Assembly: GCA_964011275.1 (NCBI GenBank)
Contig: CAXGOB010000019.1
Span: 6,293-70,292, forward strand
DNA length: 64,000 bases
Direction: 5' to 3'
Source: UBA7328 sp002471345
GTDB taxonomy: Bacteria > Bacteroidota > Bacteroidia > Chitinophagales > Saprospiraceae
In this document: positions 46,344 to 55,230 of the stretch, piece by piece
How positions within the stretch are numbered: position 1 is the first letter of the stretch
Layout: each line of letters opens with the position of its first letter
Notes under the pieces: generated by a model
The model's input: only the letters and a program-made list of their open reading frames with translations
Told to the model about the DNA's origin: nothing
Database searches by the model: none
Program-made: the position numbers and the translations under genes

Positions 46344-48014
46344 ATGCTAAGAAGTTTATCAATAAAAAACTACGCTATAATAGAAGAGGTCGATTTTAAA
46401 TTTGACCGAAATCTAAATATTATAACTGGAGAAACTGGTGCCGGGAAATCAATTGTTCTAGGCGCTCTAAATATGGTCTTAGGGGCAAGGGCGGATACAA
46501 AAGTTTTATACGACGAATCTCGTAAATGTATAGTTGAGGCGGATTTTCAAATAAATGACAAGGTAAAAAGACGTCTTTCAGAAGAAGAGGACTATGATAT
46601 TGATGGAGAGCAGGTTGTCATCAGAAGAGAAATTAATAATAGGGGTAAATCCAGAGCATTTATAAATGATACTCCTGTTACTTTACAATCATTGCGTAAG
46701 ACTGGATCTATTCTCATAGATCTACATCAGCAATTTGATACGATGGATATCAATGATGCTGATAAACAAAGGTCATATATAGATGCAATGGCCGCCAACG
46801 ATAAAATCAAAGTCAATTATTCAAAATCATTCAAACATTATAAGTCTATAGTTACAGAACTGAATGCATTAAAAAATAAAGAAAAGCAGTCTGAGCAAGA
46901 ATTAGAATATCTAAAATTTCAACTGACAGAACTGGAGCATGCAGACTTGGACAATACAAATATTGAAACATTAGAATCAGAATTTCAGACACTCAATAAT
47001 GCAGAGGATATCAAGAGAATACTCAATAACTTTTCTCAATTGATATCAAACGCTGATTCCAACATTTCTGACCAGCTTTCTGACCTTTCTAAAGAACTAC
47101 TTCCATTATCTAAGATCAATCCAATCATAGCCAATATTAAAGAGAGGTTAGATGATGCGAACGATGAATTAATAGATCTTCAAAGGCAAAGTGAAAACCT
47201 AGCAGAAGAAACAGATTATGATGAGCTAAAAATCACTGAGACTAAAGAACGATTGGACTTGATCTATTCTCTTCAAAAGAAGCATAAAGAACTAGACATC
47301 AAGGCTCTAAAGAAAATAAGAGATAATATACAAGTGAGAATAGAGCGCAATGACAATCTAGATGAGCATATTGAAATATTAGAAAAGAAGCTTTCTGAAA
47401 GCAAAACTGAACTAAAGCAAATTGCACATAGGCTGACGGAATCTAGAACAAATGTTTCTGGGAATTTTTCAAAATCTATAGAAAAAATCTTACAAAAGTT
47501 GTCCATGCCGAATGCACGATTTGAAATAAAAATCAATCCACTTCCAGCATTTGAAGAGCATGGAAATGATGATATTGTTTATCATTTTAGTGCAAATAAG
47601 GGTATCCCTCTGAACCCCATTACACAAATTGCATCGGGTGGTGAAATGTCTAGATTAGCTTTATGTATCAAATCAATCATTGCGGATAGAACTAATCTCC
47701 CTACAATGATTTTTGATGAAGTAGATTCTGGAGTCTCAGGTCAAGTTGCACTGATTATGGGGCAACTCATTGGTGACCTTTCTGAAAAGTATCAAATCAT
47801 TACTATCACGCACTCCCCACAAGTCGCTGCATATGGAGACGAGCACTTCTTCATCTATAAAGAAGACACCTCCGAAAGATCTTACACTAAAGTCAGGAAA
47901 CTCGATGAAGATGGGCGAATCAATGAGATAGCGCATATGCTCAGTGGCAATCCTCCTACTCCATCTGCTGTAACAAATGCAAGAGAGTTGATGGAAATGG
48001 TAAGAACAAAATAG
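46344..48014 (+). CDS. recN: DNA repair protein RecN
   Basis: SMC-like ATPase in double-strand-break repair. 556 aa. Walker A GETGAGKS (29-36), coiled-coil arms (about 150-360), ABC signature ASGGEMSRLAL (about 430) and Walker B TMIFDEVDSGVSG (about 455). HSPQVAAYGD follows, as expected. A gaggaag stretch lies a few bases before the ATG. Last gene of the rightward hemC series. Confidence 0.97.
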   Translation: MLRSLSIKNYAIIEEVDFKFDRNLNIITGETGAGKSIVLGALNMVLGARADTKVLYDESRKCIVEADFQINDKVKRRLSEEEDYDIDGEQVVIRREINNRGKSRAFINDTPVTLQSLRKTGSILIDLHQQFDTMDINDADKQRSYIDAMAANDKIKVNYSKSFKHYKSIVTELNALKNKEKQSEQELEYLKFQLTELEHADLDNTNIETLESEFQTLNNAEDIKRILNNFSQLISNADSNISDQLSDLSKELLPLSKINPIIANIKERLDDANDELIDLQRQSENLAEETDYDELKITETKERLDLIYSLQKKHKELDIKALKKIRDNIQVRIERNDNLDEHIEILEKKLSESKTELKQIAHRLTESRTNVSGNFSKSIEKILQKLSMPNARFEIKINPLPAFEEHGNDDIVYHFSANKGIPLNPITQIASGGEMSRLALCIKSIIADRTNLPTMIFDEVDSGVSGQVALIMGQLIGDLSEKYQIITITHSPQVAAYGDEHFFIYKEDTSERSYTKVRKLDEDGRINEIAHMLSGNPPTPSAVTNARELMEMVRTK

Positions 48015-48451
48015 ATTAAAAGACTTGAATCAAATAATAACAACAAAATGGATCAATTCCTGATCAGAAAATCTAAGAACGACAATTTCCCTCCTCCAAT
48101 ATCTAAGTAATATTGGAGTGATTGATTAGAACTGACAGATCGCGATAATTACAGTGATTGATTGTAACAAATTATAATTTAGCAAGAATAGTTTAAAAGG
48201 GATTTATAATATCTATTTTGGCTAAGCTCTGGGACACATTTCTATTTTTTCCGAAAAACCCTTGGATAAATCTTGACTTGAATATCGGCTTCCTAAATCT
48301 CCTAGGTCAAATTGACAAATAATATTACCGTAACATCTAAAATAGTTAATAGGGTAAAAAATGATTTACTTTTCTCACCTATAATATATAACTGCGAAAG
48401 CAAACTAATAGCAACAGCTAAAAATTAGAATGAAGATTCAACCATTGTAAG
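48015..48451. other. Gene-poor gap between recN and a membrane protein
   Basis: 437 bp. It holds a perfect 9 bp hairpin, CTCCAATAT / ATATTGGAG with loop CTAAGTA (48094-48118), no T-run, and two copies of AGTGATTGATT (48117-48127 and 48153-48163). A 20-codon frame (48048-48110) ends within the hairpin but has no supporting evidence. The remainder is AT-rich without recognisable features. Confidence 0.5.
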
Positions 48452-48997
48452 TCATGAATTTAACCTTGACAAAAGGAATAGAACACCCTTTCTAACCACG
48501 CCATTTATTAGAAAGGAAAGGATCAAAAGAAAAACTCCAAATCCTACAGACAGAACACCGCCAAAGGTAAAGACCATACCTAAAACAAATCCTAGTAAGA
48601 TTTCAGGTCTATGTACAGTCATAAATAGCGACAATAAAAGGGGTAATAATATTACAAATTGCATGATATTTTCTAGTTCGAAATTCCATAATATACACAT
48701 CAAAATTCCGAACAAAAAGGCTACAAGAAAACCATTGATAGTTCTACATTTAAAAGTATCATTGATTTGATTGGTTTTTATATTTTTCTGGATTAAAGAA
48801 AGTGATATCCACGCCGTTAATGGAACAGTAATAAGCCCCCACCAATTTGAAAAAGATGGCATATTTTCATCATGTAGCAAGTAGTGTCTAGCCACGCCTC
48901 CATGGAAATACTCCCATGCAACAAGTGATGAAATTAGAAATAATACAACCAGGCTAGAGCGTAGTTTTTTTTGGAAAACAACAAAGAGATTCAACAT
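48452..48997 (-). CDS. Integral membrane protein of unknown function
   Basis: 181 aa, five or six predicted membrane helices (about 14-30, 50-68, 85-103, 108-126, 132-165). No motif I recognise; a charged GGVARHYLLHDENMP loop follows the first helix. The positive-inside pattern and clean start (MLNLF) support a real gene. Flanked by gaps of over 300 bp on both sides and isolated. Function unknown. Confidence 0.62.
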   Translation of the reverse strand: MLNLFVVFQKKLRSSLVVLFLISSLVAWEYFHGGVARHYLLHDENMPSFSNWWGLITVPLTAWISLSLIQKNIKTNQINDTFKCRTINGFLVAFLFGILMCILWNFELENIMQFVILLPLLLSLFMTVHRPEILLGFVLGMVFTFGGVLSVGFGVFLLILSFLINGVVRKGVLFLLSRLNS

Positions 48998-49299
48998 TTG
49001 TGAAATTCATGATTTGTTGCTAAATACCAAATGTCATTTCACCGTCAAACTTAATTAGACAGAATGAATCTAATGTTTGATGAAAGGCCAAGACCTGACT
49101 TAAATTATGATTTTTTTTGATTCTTCATGGTAGACCTCATTAGTCGTTTCATTATAGAGTTTTATAGACTAAATAAGGGCCTTTTGAAGAATTTAAACTT
49201 CTCATAACATTCAGTGTTTGTAGCTTTGTGGATCTCATTTTACAATGACCAAACAGAGTCAGCTAATGAGTGCTTATTGTCATCTTTGAATCGAAATAA
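48998..49299. other. Divergent gap before the TonB receptor
   Basis: 302 bp between the membrane protein and the TonB-dependent receptor. AT-rich; contains TAGCTTTG at 49221-49228 as the only promoter-like element. No ORF or strong hairpin seen. Confidence 0.5.
49221..49228 (+). promoter_or_regulatory. Candidate -7 element before the TonB receptor
   Basis: TAGCTTTG matches TAnnTTTG, 71 bp before the receptor start. No TTG at the right distance upstream. Confidence 0.28.
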
Positions 49300-51651
49300 A
49301 TGAAGCTATTCCTTTACTCATTGTTAATAATTCTTTCCTTTTCTTTCTACTCTTCGTATGCACAAGAGAACATCACTATCAGTGGATATATAAGTGATGG
49401 ATCTAATGGAGAAACTTTAATCGGATCCAATGTATATGTTGTAGAGCTACAAAAAGGAGCTTCTACTAATGAATATGGTTTCTATTCATTATCACTACCT
49501 CAAGGAAGATATACACTTCAATACTCCTATTTGGGTTTCATCACACAAGAGATCATTGTCGAGCTTTTCCAAAATCAAAAAAAGGACATAGAACTGGCTA
49601 CTGAAGCGTCAGAATTAACAGAAATAGTGATTAGTTCAGAAGCTCCAAATGCCAATGTAAGCACTAATGAAATGAGTGTAAACAAGCTGGATATAGGTAC
49701 TATTCAAAAAATGCCAACATTATTAGGGGAGGTAGAAATTTTAAGAAGTATACAGTTATTGCCGGGAGTAAGTTCCGTGGGTGAAGGAGCGAGTGGATTT
49801 AACGTTAGAGGAGGAAGTATTGATCAAAATTTAGTACTTCTAGATGAAGCTCCAGTATATAATTCATCACATCTATTTGGCTTTTTCTCTGTATTTAATC
49901 CAGATGCTGTAAAAGATGTAAAATTGTATAAAGGCGGGATCCCTGCGAGATATGGTGGTCGACTTTCTTCTATTCTAGATGTAAGGATGAAAGAAGGAAA
50001 CAAAAAGAACTTAGCTCTCAATGGTGGAATAGGAGCGATTTTCAGCAGACTATCAGTTGAAGCTCCAATTGTAAAAGACAAAGCTTCTTTTATCATAGCA
50101 GGAAGAAGATCATACATTGATGTACTGGCTCAACCCTTTTTAAATGAAGATGTGGAAGGATCTGTGCTAAATTTCTATGACCTAACATTAAAAACCAACT
50201 TCGATATAGATGAAAAAAACACTCTGTTCCTTTCAGCTTATACAGGACGAGATAACTTTGGATTTGGTGATGATGCAGGTTTTAATTGGGGCAATGCTAC
50301 CACTACCTTAAGATGGAATCATCTTTTCTCAGATAAGTTGTTCTCTAATTTTACCGTCTATTATAGTGATTATGATTATCAAATAAATTTTGGCAGTGAA
50401 TCAACCAATAAATTTGATTGGGACGCCTCAATAAAAAACTATTCCTTCGAACCTGAATTTACGCTCTTCTTAACTCCTGGAAACATAGTAAGATTTGGAG
50501 CTCATGGTATTATATATGAATTCGAACCAGCAAATGCTGTTGGAGTAAGCGAAGGAGAAGTGACTGATCTTACATTACCTAAGAAATTTGCCATTGAAAG
50601 CAGTCTATTCATTGAAAATGAAATTGATATCGGCGAAAAGCTTTCTCTTAACTATGGATTAAGGTTTTCGATGTTCAATTACACTGGTGAAGGCACGGCT
50701 TATGAATATGCAGAGTCAACTCCAGGGCTTCGTCGGCCTGTTGTATCTTCTCAAGAATACGACCAATGGGAAAGTATCAAAACTTATAATAACCTGGAAC
50801 CTAGATTATCATTAAAGTATCAATTAAATGATAAGCAATCATTTAAGTTGAGTTATAATAAAATGTCTCAATACATACATCTAATTTCAAATACAACAGC
50901 TGCAACACCTGTTGACATATGGACTCCATCTACTAACAACATTAAGCCTCAGATTGCGAATCAAGTTGCATTAGGTTATTTCCAAAATTTCAAGGATGAC
51001 ATCTACGAGTTATCAGCAGAAGTATATTATAAAAAGATGGATCAACTAGTTGATTATATCGATGGCGCAGATCTATTAATTAATGAATTATTGGAAGGTG
51101 ACCTATTAGAAGGACAAGGGAGAGCATATGGTCTCGAATTGATGTTTAAAAAAACGGAAGGCAAGTTTAATGGATGGGTCAGTTATACTCTAGCTCGTAC
51201 TGAAAGACAAGTGAATGGTGTAAACAATAATGAATGGTATGCATCAAGATTTGATCAGCTTCACAATCTAAGCTTAACTGCTTTTTATGATGTTTCTAAG
51301 AGAATTTCATTAAGTGCTAATTTTGCTTTAATCAGCGGTACACCTACTACATTTCCTACTACAAGATTTGAACAACAAGGCTACATTATTCCAGATAATG
51401 CATTTGACTCTAGAAACAATGTTAGGATTCCTTCTTACCATCGCCTTGATGTATCAGCCACACTTCAAGGAAAGAAAAATGAACAGCGAAGGTGGCAAAG
51501 TGAATGGGTATTTTCCATTTACAATTTATATAGTAAAAGAAATCCATTCTCCATTTTTACTAGACTTGGTGAAAATGGAGTAACTGAAGCTGTGAAGCTT
51601 TCTGTAGTTGGTAATTTCATTCCTTCCGTTTCATATAATTTCAAATTCTAA
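49300..51651 (+). CDS. TonB-dependent receptor with carboxypeptidase-like domain
   Basis: 783 aa outer-membrane importer. Signal peptide about 1-21, CarboxypepD_reg-like domain (about 25-105: ISGYISDGSNGETLIGSNVYV), plug domain (about 120-225, with GFNVRGGSIDQNLVLLDEAPVYNSSHLFG), then a beta-barrel to the end (SVSYNFKF). The short DEAPVYN plug motif is typical of the FecA/CirA-like subgroup paired with DUF4249 lipoproteins rather than of SusC. The DUF4249 gene starts 10 bp after its stop. Substrate unknown. Confidence 0.95.
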   Translation: MKLFLYSLLIILSFSFYSSYAQENITISGYISDGSNGETLIGSNVYVVELQKGASTNEYGFYSLSLPQGRYTLQYSYLGFITQEIIVELFQNQKKDIELATEASELTEIVISSEAPNANVSTNEMSVNKLDIGTIQKMPTLLGEVEILRSIQLLPGVSSVGEGASGFNVRGGSIDQNLVLLDEAPVYNSSHLFGFFSVFNPDAVKDVKLYKGGIPARYGGRLSSILDVRMKEGNKKNLALNGGIGAIFSRLSVEAPIVKDKASFIIAGRRSYIDVLAQPFLNEDVEGSVLNFYDLTLKTNFDIDEKNTLFLSAYTGRDNFGFGDDAGFNWGNATTTLRWNHLFSDKLFSNFTVYYSDYDYQINFGSESTNKFDWDASIKNYSFEPEFTLFLTPGNIVRFGAHGIIYEFEPANAVGVSEGEVTDLTLPKKFAIESSLFIENEIDIGEKLSLNYGLRFSMFNYTGEGTAYEYAESTPGLRRPVVSSQEYDQWESIKTYNNLEPRLSLKYQLNDKQSFKLSYNKMSQYIHLISNTTAATPVDIWTPSTNNIKPQIANQVALGYFQNFKDDIYELSAEVYYKKMDQLVDYIDGADLLINELLEGDLLEGQGRAYGLELMFKKTEGKFNGWVSYTLARTERQVNGVNNNEWYASRFDQLHNLSLTAFYDVSKRISLSANFALISGTPTTFPTTRFEQQGYIIPDNAFDSRNNVRIPSYHRLDVSATLQGKKNEQRRWQSEWVFSIYNLYSKRNPFSIFTRLGENGVTEAVKLSVVGNFIPSVSYNFKF

Positions 51652-51661
51652 ATCCTTAAAG

Positions 51662-52564
51662 ATGAATCACTTTAACAAAATAAGCAGATCTATTCTTGGT
51701 CTTTTAGCATTAGGTGTAATGATTACATCATGTGAAGATGTTATAGTACTTGATCCAATTGAGTCTGATACTCAATTGGTCATAGATGCCTGGATAGATA
51801 ATCGAAATACCACCCAGACAATTAGTCTATCTCAATCTAGACAGTATTTTGATAATACAACTCCAGAACCAGTCACAAATGCAAATGTCACTCTAACTAA
51901 GAATGACGGCACCATATTCATTTTCAATGACAACAATCAGAATGGAAAGTATGAATGGGAACCTAGTACAAATGAAACATTAGGAATTTCAGGAGATCAT
52001 TTCAGCTTGGAGATTGATATAAACGGAGATTTATTAACAGCTGAAACAACGATGAATAGAGTACCTCCAGTCGATTCTATTACTCAAGAGTTCCGGGATG
52101 ATGAAATCTTTCTAGATGATGGAATATATTTAGAATTTTTTGCAAGAGATCCTCAAGGTACCGGAGATGCTTATTGGATAAAAGCTTTCAAGAATGGAGA
52201 ATTTCTGAATAGAGCATCCCAGTTAAATATAGTTTTTGATGCAGGTTTTGATTCAGGTTCCCAATTGGATGGAATCATATTTATTCCTCCTATCAGAGAA
52301 TTCATAAATGAATTGGACAATGATGATATTGATACACCGTGGAACCCTGGAGAAACATCAAAAGTTGAAATCCATTCTCTAAGTATTAATGCTTTTAATT
52401 TTTTAGAAATTGCAAGAGATCAAATTAACAATGGAAGCAATGGAATTTTCAGTTTACCATTAGCCAATACTAGAACTAACATAACGAATGAATCAGGAGG
52501 ACTAAAACCATTAGGACTTTTTAATGTAGCAGCCGTAAGTAGCTTAGAAATTCAAGTAGAATAA
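51662..52564 (+). CDS. DUF4249 family lipoprotein
   Basis: About 300 aa from ATG 51662. Lipobox at VMITSC. The mature part matches DUF4249, typically encoded right after a CarboxypepD-type TonB receptor in Bacteroidota, with strands such as QLVIDAWIDNRNTTQTISLSQS followed by a beta-rich body. Probably a surface or periplasmic partner of the receptor. A longer reading from 51608 would overlap the receptor gene and displace the signal peptide, so I prefer 51662. Confidence 0.92.
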   Translation: MNHFNKISRSILGLLALGVMITSCEDVIVLDPIESDTQLVIDAWIDNRNTTQTISLSQSRQYFDNTTPEPVTNANVTLTKNDGTIFIFNDNNQNGKYEWEPSTNETLGISGDHFSLEIDINGDLLTAETTMNRVPPVDSITQEFRDDEIFLDDGIYLEFFARDPQGTGDAYWIKAFKNGEFLNRASQLNIVFDAGFDSGSQLDGIIFIPPIREFINELDNDDIDTPWNPGETSKVEIHSLSINAFNFLEIARDQINNGSNGIFSLPLANTRTNITNESGGLKPLGLFNVAAVSSLEIQVE

Positions 52565-52648
52565 AATCAAAATATTTAGATTTAGGCATCCTACTTAATC
52601 TATTATAAAATCCACTACTTTCGTTTTAGACATTTCATTTATGAATTA

Positions 52649-53185
52649 ATGAAAACTTTAAAGTCAACATTCCTTTTATTTCTTATTAGTCAATTGTCCT
52701 ATTCTCAAATAGATCTCAATTTTGAGTTGCAAGTTTATCCGACTGGAATCATTCCAGGATTAAGGATAGAACAAAATCACAATTCAAAAAGCGCTACCCA
52801 TATTAGATTGGGTTACAATTGGATTAGGCACCGAGATTTAGGAATTCAAGATGATGAGCGAGGTCATGGGTTTGGATTTACTTTAGGGCATAAAAGATAT
52901 TTTAGAGAAGGTCATCAAGGATGGAATTTAGGAGTAAAAAGTGATTTTTGGTGGAATACTCTGGAATGGCAACAAAATATAAATCAACCTAATGGGACTT
53001 CTGGCACAACCAAAATAACTGTAATACAACCCACTTTAGAATTGGGTTATTTAATCAAAAAAGAGAATATTCATTTCACACCTACTTTAGCATTTGGATA
53101 TGAATGGAATGTCAAGACTAATGGCGAACCTACAGGAGAAGGAGCCATTTTACTCCTTGGTATCCAAGTAGGAAAAAGACTTTAG
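52649..53185 (+). CDS. Small outer-membrane barrel protein
   Basis: 178 aa, signal peptide about 1-19 (SYSQ), then eight-stranded-barrel-like alternation with terminal strand ILLLGIQVGKRL. No family recognised. It lies 84 bp after the DUF4249 gene and 26 bp before the agmatinase-family gene on the same strand. Confidence 0.72.
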   Translation: MKTLKSTFLLFLISQLSYSQIDLNFELQVYPTGIIPGLRIEQNHNSKSATHIRLGYNWIRHRDLGIQDDERGHGFGFTLGHKRYFREGHQGWNLGVKSDFWWNTLEWQQNINQPNGTSGTTKITVIQPTLELGYLIKKENIHFTPTLAFGYEWNVKTNGEPTGEGAILLLGIQVGKRL

Positions 53186-53211
53186 AATAGAAATAAAAAC
53201 CCAATATCTCT

Positions 53212-54003
53212 ATGAGAAAAAAAATAGTCATTCAAGGCATAAATTATGATTCCAACTCATCATTTATGAGAGGGCCTGCAAAAGCTCCTGACATCATCAG
53301 ACAAGCATTCTATTCAGATTCAATTAATGCATATACGGAATTAGGAATCAATGTCACTCAGAGTGAGCAACTTGAATTTAAGGATCCGATTAAACCCACA
53401 GATTTCTATTCTGATATATTCCAATCAGTCGATAATATTATTTCTGATGGAAAAAGTCTTATTACTTTAGGAGGTGACCATTCTATTAGCTATCCAATTA
53501 TAGCAGCTCATGCAGAGCATTTTGATAACATCAATATTCTCCAGATTGACGCTCATTCTGATTTATATGAGGATTTCGAAGGCAATCTCCATAGTCATGC
53601 CTCACCCTTTGCTAGAATTATGGAAAATAAATTAGCTGCTCGGCTAATACAAGTAGGCATAAGATGCCTTACACCTCATCAATTGGAGCAGAGTGTAAAA
53701 TATGGAGTAGAAGTTGTAGAAATGAAGGATTTCCATGAATCAAAACTCCCTGACCTAGACGGGCCATTATATATCTCCTTAGATTTAGATGGTCTTGACC
53801 CAGCTTTTGCCCCAGGGGTATCTCATCATGAACCAGGAGGGCTCACAACTAGAGAGGTTTTATCCATTATTCATAATATTGATGTTCCAGTAATAGGAGC
53901 TGATATTGTGGAATATAATCCAATAAGAGACCATGTTGGAATTACTGCAGCTGTAGCTGCTAAGTTCCTTAAAGAGATAGCTGGAAAGATGATAAAAAAC
54001 TAA
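53212..54003 (+). CDS. Agmatinase/arginase family ureohydrolase
   Basis: 263 aa manganese enzyme. All metal-binding motifs are intact: GGDHS (87-91), DAHSD (113-117) and DLDGLDP with Asp191 and Asp193. The short N-terminus and PGVSHHEPGG loop favour agmatinase (SpeB-like) over arginase, but formiminoglutamase or another guanidine hydrolase cannot be excluded. No polyamine or arginine genes are adjacent. Confidence 0.9.
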   Translation: MRKKIVIQGINYDSNSSFMRGPAKAPDIIRQAFYSDSINAYTELGINVTQSEQLEFKDPIKPTDFYSDIFQSVDNIISDGKSLITLGGDHSISYPIIAAHAEHFDNINILQIDAHSDLYEDFEGNLHSHASPFARIMENKLAARLIQVGIRCLTPHQLEQSVKYGVEVVEMKDFHESKLPDLDGPLYISLDLDGLDPAFAPGVSHHEPGGLTTREVLSIIHNIDVPVIGADIVEYNPIRDHVGITAAVAAKFLKEIAGKMIKN

Positions 54004-54172
54004 CCTTTACAAAGTAGAAGTATCAACGCAACCATTATATATACATTGAAGTAATATAGTTAAGTCCTTCGAGTGCATTAAAAATATACCCAAGATCATT
54101 ATTTTCGCAGCTAAAAATATATTACAAAACTACCTCGTTTGGCTTTTACAGATAACAAAAGATATAAAGAAC

Positions 54173-54730
54173 ATGCACGTAATTAAAATATTCAGCATTC
54201 TCCTCCTGGGTTTTTCACTTTCATTTATGTCTTGTTCTAAATCTGAAGATGACGGCAACGGATTTAATATGGATATGGTAGATGACCCAAATGATGACGG
54301 AGGAAGTAACTTAGTAGCCGCTCCTGATTTTTCAATGGAGACAACTTCAGGAGTTAAATTAGAGTCATCCTTATATCGGGGAAAAAACTTGATAATTTGG
54401 TTTTTTGGGTCAGGTTGCCCGCCTTGCAGGTCAGTGGGACCAACTGTGGAATCAGATATATATCAAGCTTTCAAAGATAATGATAAGTTTGCAATGATTG
54501 GCGGTGATCAATGGGATCGTTCTGATGCAACTGTTGACGATTTCGCTGATGATACGGGCATAACATTTCCATTAGGAAGACAAGCTAGCAGTATTGCAAG
54601 ATCATTTGGGACTACATACGACAGGTTTGTTATTATTAATTCTGACGGTGACATTGTCTTTAAATCCACAAATCGAGTTTCTAATCATATAGATGAAGCT
54701 GTGGACATCATCAAGGGATTATTAGAATAG
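54173..54730 (+). CDS. TlpA-like thioredoxin lipoprotein (CPPC)
   Basis: 185 aa. Signal peptide with lipobox FMSC (Cys21), an acidic Asp/Gly-rich linker (about 24-45), then a thioredoxin domain with WFFGSGCPPCRSVGP (Cys82, Cys85). The CPPC pair is an uncommon active site. Envelope thiol-disulfide exchange is expected. First of three genes spaced by 2 bp and a 4 bp overlap, so it is in an operon with a second TlpA-like protein and a DUF6029 protein. Confidence 0.9.
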   Translation: MHVIKIFSILLLGFSLSFMSCSKSEDDGNGFNMDMVDDPNDDGGSNLVAAPDFSMETTSGVKLESSLYRGKNLIIWFFGSGCPPCRSVGPTVESDIYQAFKDNDKFAMIGGDQWDRSDATVDDFADDTGITFPLGRQASSIARSFGTTYDRFVIINSDGDIVFKSTNRVSNHIDEAVDIIKGLLE

Positions 54731-54732
54731 TT

Positions 54733-55230
54733 ATGAAGGTTTTGATTAAAATTATATGGACATTGATATTTACTTTATCAATGTCTTTTTTATGCTTGAT
54801 TAATGCACAGGTAGTAGACGATTTTGTCTTGGATAATTTAGACAATGAGCAAGTATCTTTAGATGAATTGAAAGGAGAAAATTTGACAGTTATTGACTTT
54901 TGGGCAACATGGTGCAAACCATGCACCAAGGCAATGCCAAAACTTAATGTTATTTACAATGAGTATAAGGATCAAGGTCTTAATATAATTGGAATAAGTT
55001 GTGACGGCCCAAGAAGCATGTCTAAGGTTCCTGCTGTCGCGAATGCACTTAAAGTAGAATATCCTATTTTGAAAGATATCAATTGTGAGGTGATGAATAC
55101 TTACCAATTTCAAGCATTCCCAACTCTTTTATTACTCAATTCTGACAATGAAATAGTATTTGTACATGAGGGTTTCAGGAATGGAGATGAAGTGGAGATT
55201 AAAACAGAAATAGAACATCACCTTAAATGA
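54733..55230 (+). CDS. TlpA-like secreted thioredoxin (CKPC)
   Basis: 165 aa, signal peptide about 1-26 (LINAQ), thioredoxin domain with FWATWCKPCTKAMPKLN (Cys61, Cys64) and cis-Pro in AFPTLLLL. This is the ResA/TlpA type. It lies 2 bp after the CPPC lipoprotein and overlaps the DUF6029 start by 4 bp (ATGA). The pair of thioredoxins in one operon may form a relay, but that is inference. Confidence 0.92.
   Translation: MKVLIKIIWTLIFTLSMSFLCLINAQVVDDFVLDNLDNEQVSLDELKGENLTVIDFWATWCKPCTKAMPKLNVIYNEYKDQGLNIIGISCDGPRSMSKVPAVANALKVEYPILKDINCEVMNTYQFQAFPTLLLLNSDNEIVFVHEGFRNGDEVEIKTEIEHHLK

Noticed and set aside
48048..48110. 20-codon frame MDQFLIRKSKNDNFPPPISK
   Set aside because: Too short, no homology I recognise and no ribosome-binding signal; it overlaps a hairpin that could arise by chance.
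51608..51661. Longer start for the DUF4249 protein
   Set aside because: It would overlap the receptor gene and put 18 non-signal residues before a clean lipoprotein signal peptide at 51662.
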